The translations under genes and the position numbers were made by a program. Below, one piece after another: positions 6,803 through 16,374 of a stretch of 56,742 bases of DNA. Position 1 is the stretch's first letter. The number at the start of each line of letters is the position of its first letter. A model generated the notes under the pieces. The model did not search any database and was not told where the DNA came from. It saw nothing but the letters and a program-made list of their open reading frames with translations. The DNA comes from JADKFD01 sp050250665 (GTDB lineage: Bacteria; Pseudomonadota; Gammaproteobacteria; Xanthomonadales; SZUA-5): contig JBFWOF010000041.1 in assembly GCA_050250665.1 (NCBI GenBank), positions 1 to 56,742 on the forward strand. Direction: 5' to 3'.

Positions 6803-7506
6803 AGATTCCTGCGCTGCTGGGGCGAGACCCCTGGGCATTTCCGGACGCTTCGCTGGCCTTGCGGCAGCCGAACGGCTTGCTGGCGATCGGTGGAGATCTG
6901 TCGCCGGAGCGGCTGACTGCGGCTTATCGACAGGGCATTTTCCCGTGGTTTTCAAAGGGCGAACCAATCCTCTGGTGGTCGCCAGATCCACGCCTGGTGC
7001 TGCACCCGGACGAATTCAGGCTGACCCGCAGTCTGCGCAAGCGGGTGCGTAGCGCTGGCTGGCGCATCAGTGTGGACACCGCCTTTCTGCCGGTGATTCA
7101 CGCCTGTGCGCACACGCCGCGGTCGGGCCAGAACGGTACCTGGATCGTGCCCGAAATGATCTCTGCCTACACCCGACTGCATCGCGCCGGAATTGCCCAC
7201 AGCGTGGAGGTCTGGGAGGAGCAGCGCCTGGTCGGCGGGCTGTACGGGCTGTCGATCGGACGGATGTACTTCGGAGAATCCATGTTCAGTCTGGTGCCGG
7301 ATGCCTCGAAGGTGGCCCTGTGGGCTTTGTGCCAGCGACTGGCGGGCTGGGGTTGGCCGCTGATCGATTGCCAGCAGGAGACGGCGCATCTGATGAGTCT
7401 GGGAGCGACGGTGTGGTCGCGGGGCGCCTTTCTGACGGCGGTGGCGGAGCTGGTGGACTTGCCGGACGGGCATCCGTGGCGGTGCGAGGATGTGACGCCG
7501 GGGTAA
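6799..7506 (+). CDS. aat: Leucyl/phenylalanyl-tRNA--protein transferase
   Basis: This 235-residue cytosolic enzyme transfers Leu or Phe from aminoacyl-tRNA to proteins with N-terminal Arg or Lys, marking them for ClpS/ClpAP in the N-end rule pathway. Family hallmarks are all present: FPDASLA and PNGLLAIGGDLSPERL (16-40), YRQGIFPWFSKGEPILWWSP (43-62), and GGLYGLSIGRMYFGESMFS (146-164) of the GNAT-like fold. The length fits the family. The start overlaps the end of an open frame crossing the upstream REP array. Confidence 0.96.
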   Translation: MKIPALLGRDPWAFPDASLALRQPNGLLAIGGDLSPERLTAAYRQGIFPWFSKGEPILWWSPDPRLVLHPDEFRLTRSLRKRVRSAGWRISVDTAFLPVIHACAHTPRSGQNGTWIVPEMISAYTRLHRAGIAHSVEVWEEQRLVGGLYGLSIGRMYFGESMFSLVPDASKVALWALCQRLAGWGWPLIDCQQETAHLMSLGATVWSRGAFLTAVAELVDLPDGHPWRCEDVTPG

Positions 7507-7776
7507 GGGGTTGTCGGTTGTCGGTTGTCGGTGGCCGGTTAACCGTGGCCGTGTCGAAGTAGCGGGGCTCCGGCGCACGAAGGTTACGGGGTAAACGACC
7601 CGGGCTGTCGCTCTGGCGGCGGCGGTTGGTCCTGCCGGGCGCCTCGCATCAGACCCTGCAAAAGGCCGGTCTCTATGACGGCCGGGAAACTCCACAAAAA
7701 CTTTGGCTCCCCCGCTCCCCATTGGGCGGATTCTTGGGGCATGCTTGGGCGGGGTCTGGACTTTCGGGGAGTGGCA
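7507..7776. other. aat-cphA intergenic region with short heptamer repeat
   Basis: This holds three tandem GGTTGTC units (7509-7529), the same unit that is repeated 16 times at 15917-16028. A strong GGGGAG Shine-Dalgarno sits just before the cphA ATG at 7777. No promoter was confidently identified. Confidence 0.6.
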
Positions 7777-10572
7777 ATGCGCATTCTGAGCACCGATGTT
7801 TACGGCGGGCCGAATCGGTTCGCACTGTTTCCGTGTGTATTGCATGTGGTCGACCTCCAGGAGCTGGAGCAATGGCCTACGGTGAAATTGGGCGAGAGCT
7901 TCATCGAGGGCCTGATCAAGGCCTTGCCGACGCTGGCTGACCATGGCTGCTCCTACGGCGAGGCCGGTGGTTTTCTGCGGCGCATGCGCGAAGACGAGGG
8001 AACCTGGCTCGGACACGTGTTCGAGCATGTGGTGCTGGAGGTGCAGCATCTGGCCGGACACGATGTCAGTTTCGGCAAGACCCGTTCGGCGAAGCTGCCG
8101 GGACAGTACAACGTGGTGTTCGAGATTCAGGACAAGGATGTGGGCCTGGAAGCCAGTCGACTGGCGCTGCGCCTGCTCCTGTCGCTGCTGCCGGAAGAAC
8201 TGCGCAGCAAATATGCCGACAAGGATTTCGACTTTGAACGCGAGCGCGACTGGTTCATCCGCTATTCGCAGCGGCGCGAACTCGGGCCCAGCACCGGTTC
8301 ATTGGTCAAGGCCGCGGAAATGCGCGGCATTCCCTGGTTGCGGTTGAATGATCAGAGTCTGGTGCAGCTGGGTCACGGCAAGTTCCAGCAGCGAATCCAG
8401 GCGACCATCACCAGCGAAACCCGGCATATCGCGGTGGAGCTGTCCTGCGACAAGGAAATGGCGCACAAGATCTTCGAGGATCTGGGCTTGCCGGTGCCGA
8501 AACAGATGACCGCATCCAGCGAACGCGAAACCCTGCGGGCCGCCGAGCGCATTGGCTACCCGGTGGTGGTCAAGCCCTTCAACGGCAATCACGGTCGTGG
8601 CGTGTGCATCAATCTGCGCAGCGCCGAAGAGGTGTCGCGCGGCTACGAGGTGGCCAGCAAGGTCAGCAAGACCGTGGTGGTCGAAAGCTACATCAGCGGT
8701 TTCGATCACCGTATGCTGGTGGTCAATGGCGAGCTGGTGGCCGCGGCCAAGCGCGTGCCCGGCCATGTCATCGGCGACAACCAGCACTCCATCAAGGAGC
8801 TGATCGAGATCGTCAACAGTGATCCGCGTCGCGGCATTGGTCACGAGAAGGTGCTGACCAAGATCCAGCTGGATCATCAGGTCGACGACCTGCTGGCCAA
8901 GAAGGGCTACACCCTGGACACCGTGCTGCCCGAGGGCGAAATCTTCTATCTGCGCTCGACCGCCAATCTGTCCACCGGCGGCACCGCCATCGATGTCACC
9001 GATATCGTGCACCCGGACAACCGGGCCATGGCCATCCGTGCGGCCAAGGCCATTGGCCTGGACGTGTGTGGCGTGGATTTTCTCACCGACGATATTTCCC
9101 AGAGCTATCAGACCTCGGGCGGCGGCATCTGCGAAATCAATGCGGCACCCGGTTTCCGCATGCACGTGGCCCCGGCAGAAGGCAAATCACGCGATGTCGG
9201 CGGCGCGGTCATGGACATGCTGTTTCCGGCCGGATCGCCCTCGCGCATTCCCATCGCCTGCATCACCGGCACCAACGGCAAGACCACCACTTCGCGCATG
9301 TTGGCGCACATCCTGAAGATGGCCGGGCACACGGTGGGCCTGACCAGCACCGATGGCGTCTACATCGATGGCAAGCTCACCGTGAAGGGCGACATGACCG
9401 GGCCGATCGCTGCGAGCATGGTGCTGCGCGATCCTACTGTCGACGCGGCAGTGCTGGAGACGGCGCGTGGCGGATTGCTCAAGCGCGGCATGGCGGTGCG
9501 TGACTGCGATGTCGCCTGCGTGCTCAATGTGCAAAGCGACCATCTGGGCCTGCGCGGCATCGACACCCTGGACGAACTGGCCGAGGTCAAGCGCACCGTG
9601 GTCGAGATCGCCAACGACACCGCCGTGCTCAATGCCGATGATCCGCGGGTACTGCGCATGGCCGCCTACACCCGGGCCAAGAACGTCTGCTATGTGACCA
9701 TGAACCCCAAGCACACGCTGGTGCAGGCGCATATCCGTGCCGGCGGCCGTGCGGTGGTGCTCGAGCAGGGCATGAACGGGCACATGATTGCGCTGTACGA
9801 CAAGGGCAGTCATCTGCCGCTGATGTGGACACATCTGATCCCGGCCACCATCGAAGGCCGGGCCATGCACAATGTGCAGAACGCAATGTTTGCGGCGGCG
9901 TTGGCCTACGGCATGAAGATCAGTCGCGAAAACATCGAGCACGGACTGCGCACCTTCACCACCAGCTTCTTCCAGGCGCCGGGACGGCTGAATGTCTTCG
10001 ATGAGCACCCCTTCAAGGTGATCATGGACTACGCCCACAACGCCGCCGGCGTGCATGCGATGGCGTCACTCACCGATCAGCTGAATGTGGTCGGCAAACG
10101 GATCGTGGTAATGGCCGCCCCCGGTGATCGTCGCGACGAGGATGTGGTGGAGCTGGCCCAGGCGGCGGCTGGTCACTACGACACCTATATCTGCAAGCGC
10201 GACGATCACACCCGCGGGCGCCGCGGCAATGAGGTGCCCGAACTGCTGCGCAAGGGCCTGATCGACGCCGGCGTGCATCCCGACCAGGTCGAGATCATCG
10301 AAGACGAACAGGAAGCCATCGTGTCCGGCCTGTCACGAGCGCGGCCGGGTGATCTGGTGGTGGTGTTCGCCGACAATATTCCGCGTAGCTGGAAGCAGAT
10401 CATCTACTTCAAACCGGAAGTCCAGGCCGCGAGCGAAAAGCCCAGTCTGACGTCCTTGTCGGCGCCGGCCATTTCCCCGCTGGGTGGACTGGATGACTAT
10501 GCCGAGCCGGAAATGGTCGACATCCGTCAGGATGAACGCGGGGTGTTCATTGCCGCGGAGGAGGCGGATTGA
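7777..10572 (+). CDS. cphA: Cyanophycin synthetase
   Basis: This enzyme builds cyanophycin (multi-L-arginyl-poly-L-aspartate), a nitrogen/carbon/energy store, from Asp, Arg and ATP. The 931-residue protein begins MRILSTDVYGGPN; upstream in-frame codons exist, but GGGGAG lies 7 bp before this ATG. Domains in order are the N domain (about 1-160), ATP-grasp (about 210-470; KPFNGNHGRGV, then EINAAPGFRMH) and the Mur-ligase domain with P-loop GTNGKTT at 497-503 and ARGGLLKRG. The C-terminal domain ends near DNIPRSWKQI. All domains look intact, so the product is probably an active CphA1-type enzyme. A Mur-ligase paralogue follows 90 bp downstream. No cyanophycinase (cphB) gene lies in the window. 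Confidence 0.95.
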   Translation: MRILSTDVYGGPNRFALFPCVLHVVDLQELEQWPTVKLGESFIEGLIKALPTLADHGCSYGEAGGFLRRMREDEGTWLGHVFEHVVLEVQHLAGHDVSFGKTRSAKLPGQYNVVFEIQDKDVGLEASRLALRLLLSLLPEELRSKYADKDFDFERERDWFIRYSQRRELGPSTGSLVKAAEMRGIPWLRLNDQSLVQLGHGKFQQRIQATITSETRHIAVELSCDKEMAHKIFEDLGLPVPKQMTASSERETLRAAERIGYPVVVKPFNGNHGRGVCINLRSAEEVSRGYEVASKVSKTVVVESYISGFDHRMLVVNGELVAAAKRVPGHVIGDNQHSIKELIEIVNSDPRRGIGHEKVLTKIQLDHQVDDLLAKKGYTLDTVLPEGEIFYLRSTANLSTGGTAIDVTDIVHPDNRAMAIRAAKAIGLDVCGVDFLTDDISQSYQTSGGGICEINAAPGFRMHVAPAEGKSRDVGGAVMDMLFPAGSPSRIPIACITGTNGKTTTSRMLAHILKMAGHTVGLTSTDGVYIDGKLTVKGDMTGPIAASMVLRDPTVDAAVLETARGGLLKRGMAVRDCDVACVLNVQSDHLGLRGIDTLDELAEVKRTVVEIANDTAVLNADDPRVLRMAAYTRAKNVCYVTMNPKHTLVQAHIRAGGRAVVLEQGMNGHMIALYDKGSHLPLMWTHLIPATIEGRAMHNVQNAMFAAALAYGMKISRENIEHGLRTFTTSFFQAPGRLNVFDEHPFKVIMDYAHNAAGVHAMASLTDQLNVVGKRIVVMAAPGDRRDEDVVELAQAAAGHYDTYICKRDDHTRGRRGNEVPELLRKGLIDAGVHPDQVEIIEDEQEAIVSGLSRARPGDLVVVFADNIPRSWKQIIYFKPEVQAASEKPSLTSLSAPAISPLGGLDDYAEPEMVDIRQDERGVFIAAEEAD

Positions 10573-10662
10573 GCTTGTGTTGTGCGCGGGAATGACGATC
10601 ACCGATAGAGTCGAAGGCCTGCCGTTCCCGGACTCTCAACGAGCGCTTGATCAGACGACCCC

Positions 10663-12357
10663 ATGTCCATCCCCTACCTCATTGATTCCAGACGGCTCAC
10701 GGGACGCACGATCCTGCTGGATGGTCCCGGCGCGGTGATCGAGACTCGGCCACCGCCGGAGATTCGCACGCATCTGGGGGCGCGGTGGCGACGCGAGGTG
10801 CGACGCTTTTCGGTGGCGTTGGGTTGGGGTGAGGTGGCACGGGTCACACGCTGGTTCGAGCCCACCTTGCACTGTGCGCTGGAAGCACCGATCGACCAGC
10901 TGATGCTGGCCACCTATGTGGCCGAGTGGTCGTGGGAACTGGCGCTGTCGGGCTTGATCGACCACGAGGTGCCGCGACGCTCGCGCATCCGCGCGCGGCT
11001 GGCGCGGCAACGCGATCGCGCCGCCATCCCGGAACTGGTGGATTTCCATGACCGCGCGTTGCGCGAAGGCGTGCAACTGCTGGTGGGCGATGGCGATCTC
11101 AGCATCGGCGAGGGCAGCCAGTCGCAGACCTTTGCCTGGGAGCAGCCGCCGGATCCCGACAGCATCGACTGGCCATCAGCGCGGCACCGACTGCCGATCG
11201 CGCTGGTCACCGGCACCAATGGCAAGACCACCAGCACGCGGCTAATTGCGCGCATGGCAAGCACCGCCGGTCGCATCACCGGGCACTGCTGTACCGACTC
11301 GGTGGAAGTGGGTGGTGAAGTGCTCGATCGCGACGACTATTCCGGACCCGGCGGTGCGCGCAAGGTGCTGCGCCATCCGCGCACCGAATTTGCGGTGCTG
11401 GAAGTGGCGCGCGGCGGTTTGCTGCGGCGTGGATTGTCGGTACGCATCGCCGATGTGGCGCTGGTGACCAATATCGCCGACGACCATCTGAACGACATGG
11501 GCATCCATACGCTGGGGCAGCTGGCCGAGGTCAAGTTTCTGGTGGCCAAGGCCCTGAAGCCGCACGGCGTGCTGGTGACCAATGCCGAGAATGCCTGGTG
11601 CCGCGAGCAGGCACGCTTGAGCGGGCGCGAAGTTGCCTGGTTTGCAGTGGACCCGCCCCACCCTTCGGTGCTGCGCGGCATCAGGCTGCAGCGCGGCCTG
11701 GCCACGGTGCGCGATGCTCGGCTGATCTACGAGCAGGCGCATCGCTGCATCGATCTGATCGGCGTGCACGAGATGGCCCTGCCCGGCGGCGCCAGTGCCC
11801 GTCACAACATCGCCAATGCCCTGGCGGCTGCAGCCGCGGCCATCCAGCTGAAACTGCCGCTGACGGCCATCCGCGCCACGCTGCGCAGTTTCGGACAGTC
11901 GGTGGATGACAATCCCGGCCGGGCCAATCTCTACCGCCTGGCCAACGGCGCCAGTGTGCTCGCCGATTTCGGCCACAACCCGGAGAGCCTGAGCGCGATC
12001 TTCGCCGCCGCGCACGGCCTGCCGTTCCGGCGTCTGCTGATCTCGATCGGTCAGGCCGGAGATCGCTCCGACCAGGCCATCCGCTCGCTGGGGGAACTGT
12101 CGGCGGCGCAGAACCCGAATCTGTTGATCCTCAAGGACATGCCGAAATACCGACGTGGACGTGACACCGGCGAAATTCCGGACTTGCTCCGGGCGGGTGC
12201 CCTCAGCCGGGGCCTGCCAGAGGAGCGCATCCACAGGTGCGAGACCGATATCGAGGCGCTCAACCTGACGCTGGACTGGCTGCAGCCGGGCGATCTGGCG
12301 GTGCTGTTCGTGCACAGCGAGGTCAAGGACGTGTTCGATCGCTTGCGCGCGAGCTGA
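10663..12357 (+). CDS. Mur-ligase-domain protein related to the cyanophycin synthetase C-terminal half
   Basis: This 564-residue protein contains a Mur-ligase module very like that of CphA: P-loop GTNGKTTSTR (about 184-193), VARGGLLRRGLS, DDHLNDMGIHTLGQLAEVK, SARHNIANALAAAAA and a C-terminal LADFGHNPES...GDRSD segment. It has no ATP-grasp domain. The N-terminal 170 residues have no clear relatives that I recognise. It probably forms an operon with cphA, and an ATP-dependent ligation step linked to cyanophycin or another amide polymer is plausible. It is not MurC-F, since it lacks the UDP-MurNAc-binding domain. The exact substrate is unknown. Confidence 0.82.
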   Translation: MSIPYLIDSRRLTGRTILLDGPGAVIETRPPPEIRTHLGARWRREVRRFSVALGWGEVARVTRWFEPTLHCALEAPIDQLMLATYVAEWSWELALSGLIDHEVPRRSRIRARLARQRDRAAIPELVDFHDRALREGVQLLVGDGDLSIGEGSQSQTFAWEQPPDPDSIDWPSARHRLPIALVTGTNGKTTSTRLIARMASTAGRITGHCCTDSVEVGGEVLDRDDYSGPGGARKVLRHPRTEFAVLEVARGGLLRRGLSVRIADVALVTNIADDHLNDMGIHTLGQLAEVKFLVAKALKPHGVLVTNAENAWCREQARLSGREVAWFAVDPPHPSVLRGIRLQRGLATVRDARLIYEQAHRCIDLIGVHEMALPGGASARHNIANALAAAAAAIQLKLPLTAIRATLRSFGQSVDDNPGRANLYRLANGASVLADFGHNPESLSAIFAAAHGLPFRRLLISIGQAGDRSDQAIRSLGELSAAQNPNLLILKDMPKYRRGRDTGEIPDLLRAGALSRGLPEERIHRCETDIEALNLTLDWLQPGDLAVLFVHSEVKDVFDRLRAS

Positions 12358-12676
12358 GCGCTCTCCTGCAGGAGCGACCTTGCGTCGCGACCTTTGCACC
12401 GACCACAGCGGCTGGTTAAGAGTCGCGCCGCAAGGGCGCTCCTACTCAAAGGTGCGAAGGTGGCTGCCCGAGTGTCGCTGATCGCGGACGGAGTCCGCTC
12501 CCACAGTCGGCGCGACCTTGCGTCGCGAGCGCCATCCCGATCATCGGAACTGCCGGCGAGCTGATGTCAGGAGCAGGGAACTGTGGGAGCGGGCTCTGCC
12601 CGCGAACAGGGTCGCGGTAAACACGAGGCCTGTCGATCGCGGCTGAAGCCGCTCCCACTGTCAGGAACCCAGACCT
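12358..12676. repeat. REP cluster between convergent genes
   Basis: This 319-bp non-coding stretch is made mostly of short palindromes of the GGAGCG...CGCGAC type. Examples are agtcgcgccgcaagggcgct near 12420, ggacggagtccgctcccaca near 12488, gggagcgggctctgcccgcg near 12584, and gatcgcggctgaagccgctc near 12636. It separates the convergent Mur-ligase and S9 peptidase genes and may also act as a bidirectional terminator. Confidence 0.8.
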
Positions 12677-14623
12677 CTAGGGCGCGTCCGTCGCCGCAAC
12701 GCTGGCCTTCGGACCGATGTGCCTGTCGAAGAATGCAAGCATCTTCGAGTAGAGCTTCTCGTTGTTTTCGACCCGATAAAAGCCGTGCGCTTCGCCTTTC
12801 TGCACATAGAACTCTTCGATCAGTTTTTCTTTGCCGGCATTCTTGAGACCCTCAGCCATGACCTCGCTCTGCACCGGCGGCGCCCGGCGATCTTCGGCGC
12901 CAGCCACCAGCACCACAGGCACCTTGATGCGTTCTGCCAGGCGTGAGGGTGAACGGGCGTTGAGATCGCTGTCGGAGGTGCCGAGTACTTCTTCCATGAA
13001 GTCGACGCCGGAATCCCGCTCCTGGATATCGCCACGCTTGAACATGGTCTTGAGGTCGTAAACTCCGACGAAACCGATCGCGCACTGGTAAAGATCGGGT
13101 TCCTTGGCCACCCCCATCAGCGCCGCATAGGCGCCGTAGCTGGCGCCGTAGATGCAGATTCGCTTCGGGTCGGCGATACCCTGTTCGATGGCCCATTGCG
13201 TGGCATCGGTGACGTCATCCTGCATGGTGCCGCCCCATTGGCGATAGCCGATCTCGGTGAAGTGCTTGCCGAAACCGCCAGAACCGCGGAAATTCGGTTG
13301 CAGCACCGCGTATCCACGTGAGGCGAACAGCTGCACCTCGGGGTTGAATCCCCATTCGTCATAAGGCCCGTGCGGTCCGCCGTGCGGATTGATGATGAGC
13401 GGTAGATTCTTGCCGTCCGAGCCCTTGGGAAGCGTCAGCCAGCCGTGGATGGTGAGGCCGTCGCGGGTCTTGAACTCGATGTCCTTCATGGTGGACAACT
13501 GTTCCGGATCCATCCACTGGCGCACGCTGGCGAGATAGGTGGCCTTGCCGGCCTTGCGGTCAAACAGGAAGAACTCACCGGGATTGCGGTCGCTGCGGGC
13601 GGTGAAGACGATCAGGTTGCCGTCATCCGTGGCGTTGGAGAAACTCACCCACTGGTCCGGGAAGCTCTTGTGCAAGGCTTTCAGGATCAAGGCATCCGGG
13701 TGGTCCGGCAGCAACCACTGGATCTTGGGAACTGTCGAATTGAAGACCACGCCGAGCACGTCCTTGTCGTCCAGCGACATGATGACGCTGGCCGGATCGC
13801 TGACCTCGTCGCGGGCAACCAACTCGCGCTTGCCGTCCGGGTCCACCAGGTAGAGGCCATCAGGACCGGTCTTCTCCGACATGGTGGCATAGAAGCGCTG
13901 GCCATCGCCGTGCATGACCCAGGGGGTCATGGTGAACCCGGGTTCTTCTTCGCTCCAGATCTTGCGCCAGGACTTGTCGTCGGCGTCGTAATAGTGGACC
14001 TCCGACTTGTGGTAGCCGAGTTGGCCCAAGGCCACTCGCGCCTCGCCGTCAGCCGTCACCACGAGCGAGGCGTTGGGCACCGGCGAGAACGCCAGCTTCT
14101 GACCCTTGCCGGTCTTGGCATTGACCTTGTAAAGCACCGTGTCGAACTCGTCTTCGCGGCCGCTCCAGAGGTAGTCGGTGACGATCACGTAATCACCGCC
14201 ATCGCGCAACGTCGTTGTCAACTGAGTGCTGCGTCGCCCCCCGGCGTAGGCCGCCTTTTCCTTGCCATCGGCGCGCATGAACAAGAGTTCGCCGCGCTGC
14301 AGGGGCCGCACCAATCGGCCTTGTCGATCGCTCATCGTAAACGCAACGCGCTCATTGTTGACCCAGGTGAAGCCACCCACCTGGCGCTTGTCGGTGAATC
14401 GTGCCACGCCTGTGATCTTGCGATCCTTGCGGGTGAAGATCACCAGCGCCCGGGTGTCTTCATCCGGGACGGTAGCCGCCAGGTACTTGCCATCAGGCGA
14501 AATTCGGATCTGCTCGAACTCGGAATGTCGCCAGAAGTCCTTGAGAGGTATCTCGGCAGGTGTTTCAGCCAGAACGACACTGCTGGTCGCGAGCAATGCC
14601 GTCAGAAGGATTCGTTGCCACAT
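12677..14623 (-). CDS. S9 family (prolyl oligopeptidase-type) serine peptidase, exported
   Basis: This 648-residue protein has a cleavable signal peptide (about 1-19, ending VVLA|E). An N-terminal beta-propeller region (about 30-380; repeated FTxxDxK/DGxR strands) is followed by an alpha/beta-hydrolase domain (about 395-635). The catalytic triad is visible: Ser495 in GASYGAYAA, Asp578 in GAEDRRAPP and His613 in EAHGFY. HGGPHGPY (near 420) forms the oxyanion region. It is likely periplasmic and cleaves oligopeptides or dipeptides. It stands convergent to the cyanophycin genes, and there is no sequence reason to link it to cyanophycin degradation, which uses S51-family cyanophycinase. A GGAG lies upstream of the ATG. 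Confidence 0.92.
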   Translation of the reverse strand: MWQRILLTALLATSSVVLAETPAEIPLKDFWRHSEFEQIRISPDGKYLAATVPDEDTRALVIFTRKDRKITGVARFTDKRQVGGFTWVNNERVAFTMSDRQGRLVRPLQRGELLFMRADGKEKAAYAGGRRSTQLTTTLRDGGDYVIVTDYLWSGREDEFDTVLYKVNAKTGKGQKLAFSPVPNASLVVTADGEARVALGQLGYHKSEVHYYDADDKSWRKIWSEEEPGFTMTPWVMHGDGQRFYATMSEKTGPDGLYLVDPDGKRELVARDEVSDPASVIMSLDDKDVLGVVFNSTVPKIQWLLPDHPDALILKALHKSFPDQWVSFSNATDDGNLIVFTARSDRNPGEFFLFDRKAGKATYLASVRQWMDPEQLSTMKDIEFKTRDGLTIHGWLTLPKGSDGKNLPLIINPHGGPHGPYDEWGFNPEVQLFASRGYAVLQPNFRGSGGFGKHFTEIGYRQWGGTMQDDVTDATQWAIEQGIADPKRICIYGASYGAYAALMGVAKEPDLYQCAIGFVGVYDLKTMFKRGDIQERDSGVDFMEEVLGTSDSDLNARSPSRLAERIKVPVVLVAGAEDRRAPPVQSEVMAEGLKNAGKEKLIEEFYVQKGEAHGFYRVENNEKLYSKMLAFFDRHIGPKASVAATDAP

Positions 14624-14775
14624 GGCGGGTCTCCACTACTGTCTTGGCCTACAAGATAGCTCCGACCCGCGGCGATTGCACTTGGTGACGATGGCGATGT
14701 TCAGTGGCAAGAACGACCTCCCGGGTCGCCGAGCTGAACTCGGCATTTCTCACACTCCGCGAGCTGAAGCCGGTC

Positions 14776-15867
14776 TCAGGTGTTCTGAATGACGATATTC
14801 GGAAAGCCGATCGACTTGTTGCGAGCCTGTCGGCTCAGTTGACCGGCGACCTTGCGGGCGATTTCGCGGTAGGTCGCGGCAATGGTCGAATCCGGCGCCG
14901 ATATCACGGTGGGGTTGCCGGAATCGACTTCCTCGCGGATGCGCATGTCCAGTGGCAGCCTTCCCAGCAGCGGCACACCATACTGGGCAGCCATGGATTC
15001 GCCGCCGCCACTGCCGAAGATCGGTTCTTCATGGCCGCAGTTGGAGCACACGTGGGTGCTCATGTTCTCGACGATGCCCAGCACCGGCACCGCCACTTTC
15101 TCGAACATTTTCAGCCCCTTGCGCGCATCGAGCAAGGCAATGTCCTGGGGCGTGGTGACGATCACCGCACCGGAGACCGGTACCCGCTGGCACAGGGTGA
15201 GCTGGATATCGCCGGTGCCTGGCGGCAGGTCGATGACCAGATAATCCAGGCCCTGCCAGTCGGTTTCGTTAAGCAGTTGCTGCAGCGCCTGGGTGACCAT
15301 GGGGCCGCGCCAGATCATCGGCGTGTCTTCCTCGATCATGAAACCGATCGACATCACCTGCAGGCCGTGAGCCTGCTTCGGCACGATGACCTTGCCGTCA
15401 CGGGTATCGGGCTTGCCGCTGATCCCGAGCATGCGCGGCTGGCTGGGGCCGTAGATATCGGCATCGAGGATGCCCACCGTCGCGCCCTCGGCCTGCAGCG
15501 CCAGCGCCAGATTGACCGCGGTAGTGCTCTTGCCGACGCCGCCCTTGCCACTGGCGACGGCAATGATGTTCTTGATTTCCGGCAGCGGCGTCAGACCCTG
15601 CTGCACCTTGTGCGCGATCACATGCCAGCTGACGTCGACCACGGCACGGTCGATGCGCGGATCGGCTTCCAGGAAAGCCTGCACCTGCGCGGCGAGCGTG
15701 TCGGCCCAGCTTTCGGCCGGATAACCCAGCGCGATCTCAACCGCCACGTTGGCGCCATCGACGCCGACACCACGTACCGAGCCACAGGCCATCAGGTTCT
15801 CGCCATGATTCGGGTCGACAAATCCGGTGAGCAGTTCGCGCACCACATCCTGGGTCAAGTCAGTCAT
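14776..15867 (-). CDS. apbC: Iron-sulfur cluster carrier ATPase ApbC/Mrp
   Basis: This 363-residue cytosolic P-loop protein holds and transfers Fe-S clusters to apo-proteins. An N-terminal DUF59/MIP18 domain (about 1-85) is followed by the Mrp/NBP35 ATPase: deviant Walker A GKGGVGKS (107-114), DADIYGPSQP (135-144), DLPPGTGD (213-220) and the Fe-S-binding C274-x2-C277 in NMSTHVCSNCGHEEP. I start at the ATG at 15867 because AGGAG sits 8 bp ahead of it; a TTG at 15882 would overlap that Shine-Dalgarno. It is divergent from metG across a region carrying a 16-unit heptamer repeat. Confidence 0.95.
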   Translation of the reverse strand: MTDLTQDVVRELLTGFVDPNHGENLMACGSVRGVGVDGANVAVEIALGYPAESWADTLAAQVQAFLEADPRIDRAVVDVSWHVIAHKVQQGLTPLPEIKNIIAVASGKGGVGKSTTAVNLALALQAEGATVGILDADIYGPSQPRMLGISGKPDTRDGKVIVPKQAHGLQVMSIGFMIEEDTPMIWRGPMVTQALQQLLNETDWQGLDYLVIDLPPGTGDIQLTLCQRVPVSGAVIVTTPQDIALLDARKGLKMFEKVAVPVLGIVENMSTHVCSNCGHEEPIFGSGGGESMAAQYGVPLLGRLPLDMRIREEVDSGNPTVISAPDSTIAATYREIARKVAGQLSRQARNKSIGFPNIVIQNT

Positions 15868-15916
15868 GTCCGTTCTCCTCAAGCTTCAGGCGCGGGAGTA
15901 TGCGGGAGCCGGGGTT

Positions 15917-16028
15917 GGTTGTCGGTTGTCGGTTGTCGGTTGTCGGTTGTCGGTTGTCGGTTGTCGGTTGTCGGTTGTCGGTTGTCGGTTGTCGGTTGTC
16001 GGTTGTCGGTTGTCGGTTGTCGGTTGTC
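15917..16028. repeat. Tandem heptamer repeat GGTTGTC x16
   Basis: Sixteen uninterrupted copies of GGTTGTC (112 bp) lie in the divergent region between apbC and metG, 50 bp upstream of the apbC start codon. Perfect tandem copies of this kind are prone to slippage. A shorter three-unit copy sits upstream of cphA at 7509-7529; both are followed by GGTGG. Confidence 0.97.
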
Positions 16029-16374
16029 GGTGGTGGGGTTCCAGACCCGGCAGGACAAAGCGTCATTGCGAGGAGCGTAGCGACGAAGCAATCCAGAATT
16101 CGATGGCATCCCGCGATAGAGCACTGGATTGCTTCCCCCGGATCAAGTCCGGGGTCGCAATGACGCGAGCTTGTCCATCAATGGGCCTGGAGCCTCCAGA
16201 CAAGTCTGGACCCGCAGGAGCCATCAGCGGCTCTTCTCCGCGCCCTCCGCGCCCTCCGCGCCCTCCGCGCCCTCCGCGTGAAACAGCTCGTGCCAACAAC
16301 CAACAACCAGCAACCGACAACCGGCCAAGCCCCTGCCATAATCCCGGTCTTGCCACGGATGCTGAAAAGAGAAC
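16029..16374. repeat. Repeat-rich divergent region upstream of metG
   Basis: This region has no gene. It contains a CGTCATTGCGA-family palindromic element (16061-16165), a TCCAGACAAGTCTGGA palindrome (16195-16210), and four to five tandem copies of CGCGCCCTC (about 16237-16278). The start codon of metG at 16375 has only a weak AAGAGAA Shine-Dalgarno-like sequence. Confidence 0.85.

Noticed and set aside
11246..12399. Antisense open frames across the second Mur-ligase gene
   Set aside because: They are shadows of a strongly conserved plus-strand gene.
12677..14623. S9 peptidase as a cyanophycin-degrading enzyme because of its position beside cphA
   Set aside because: It has a prolyl-oligopeptidase fold and triad; cyanophycinases belong to family S51 and look different.
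14704..16080. 458-codon plus-strand frame over apbC and the heptamer array
   Set aside because: It is antisense to the conserved apbC gene; its end is merely the translation of the GGTTGTC repeat.
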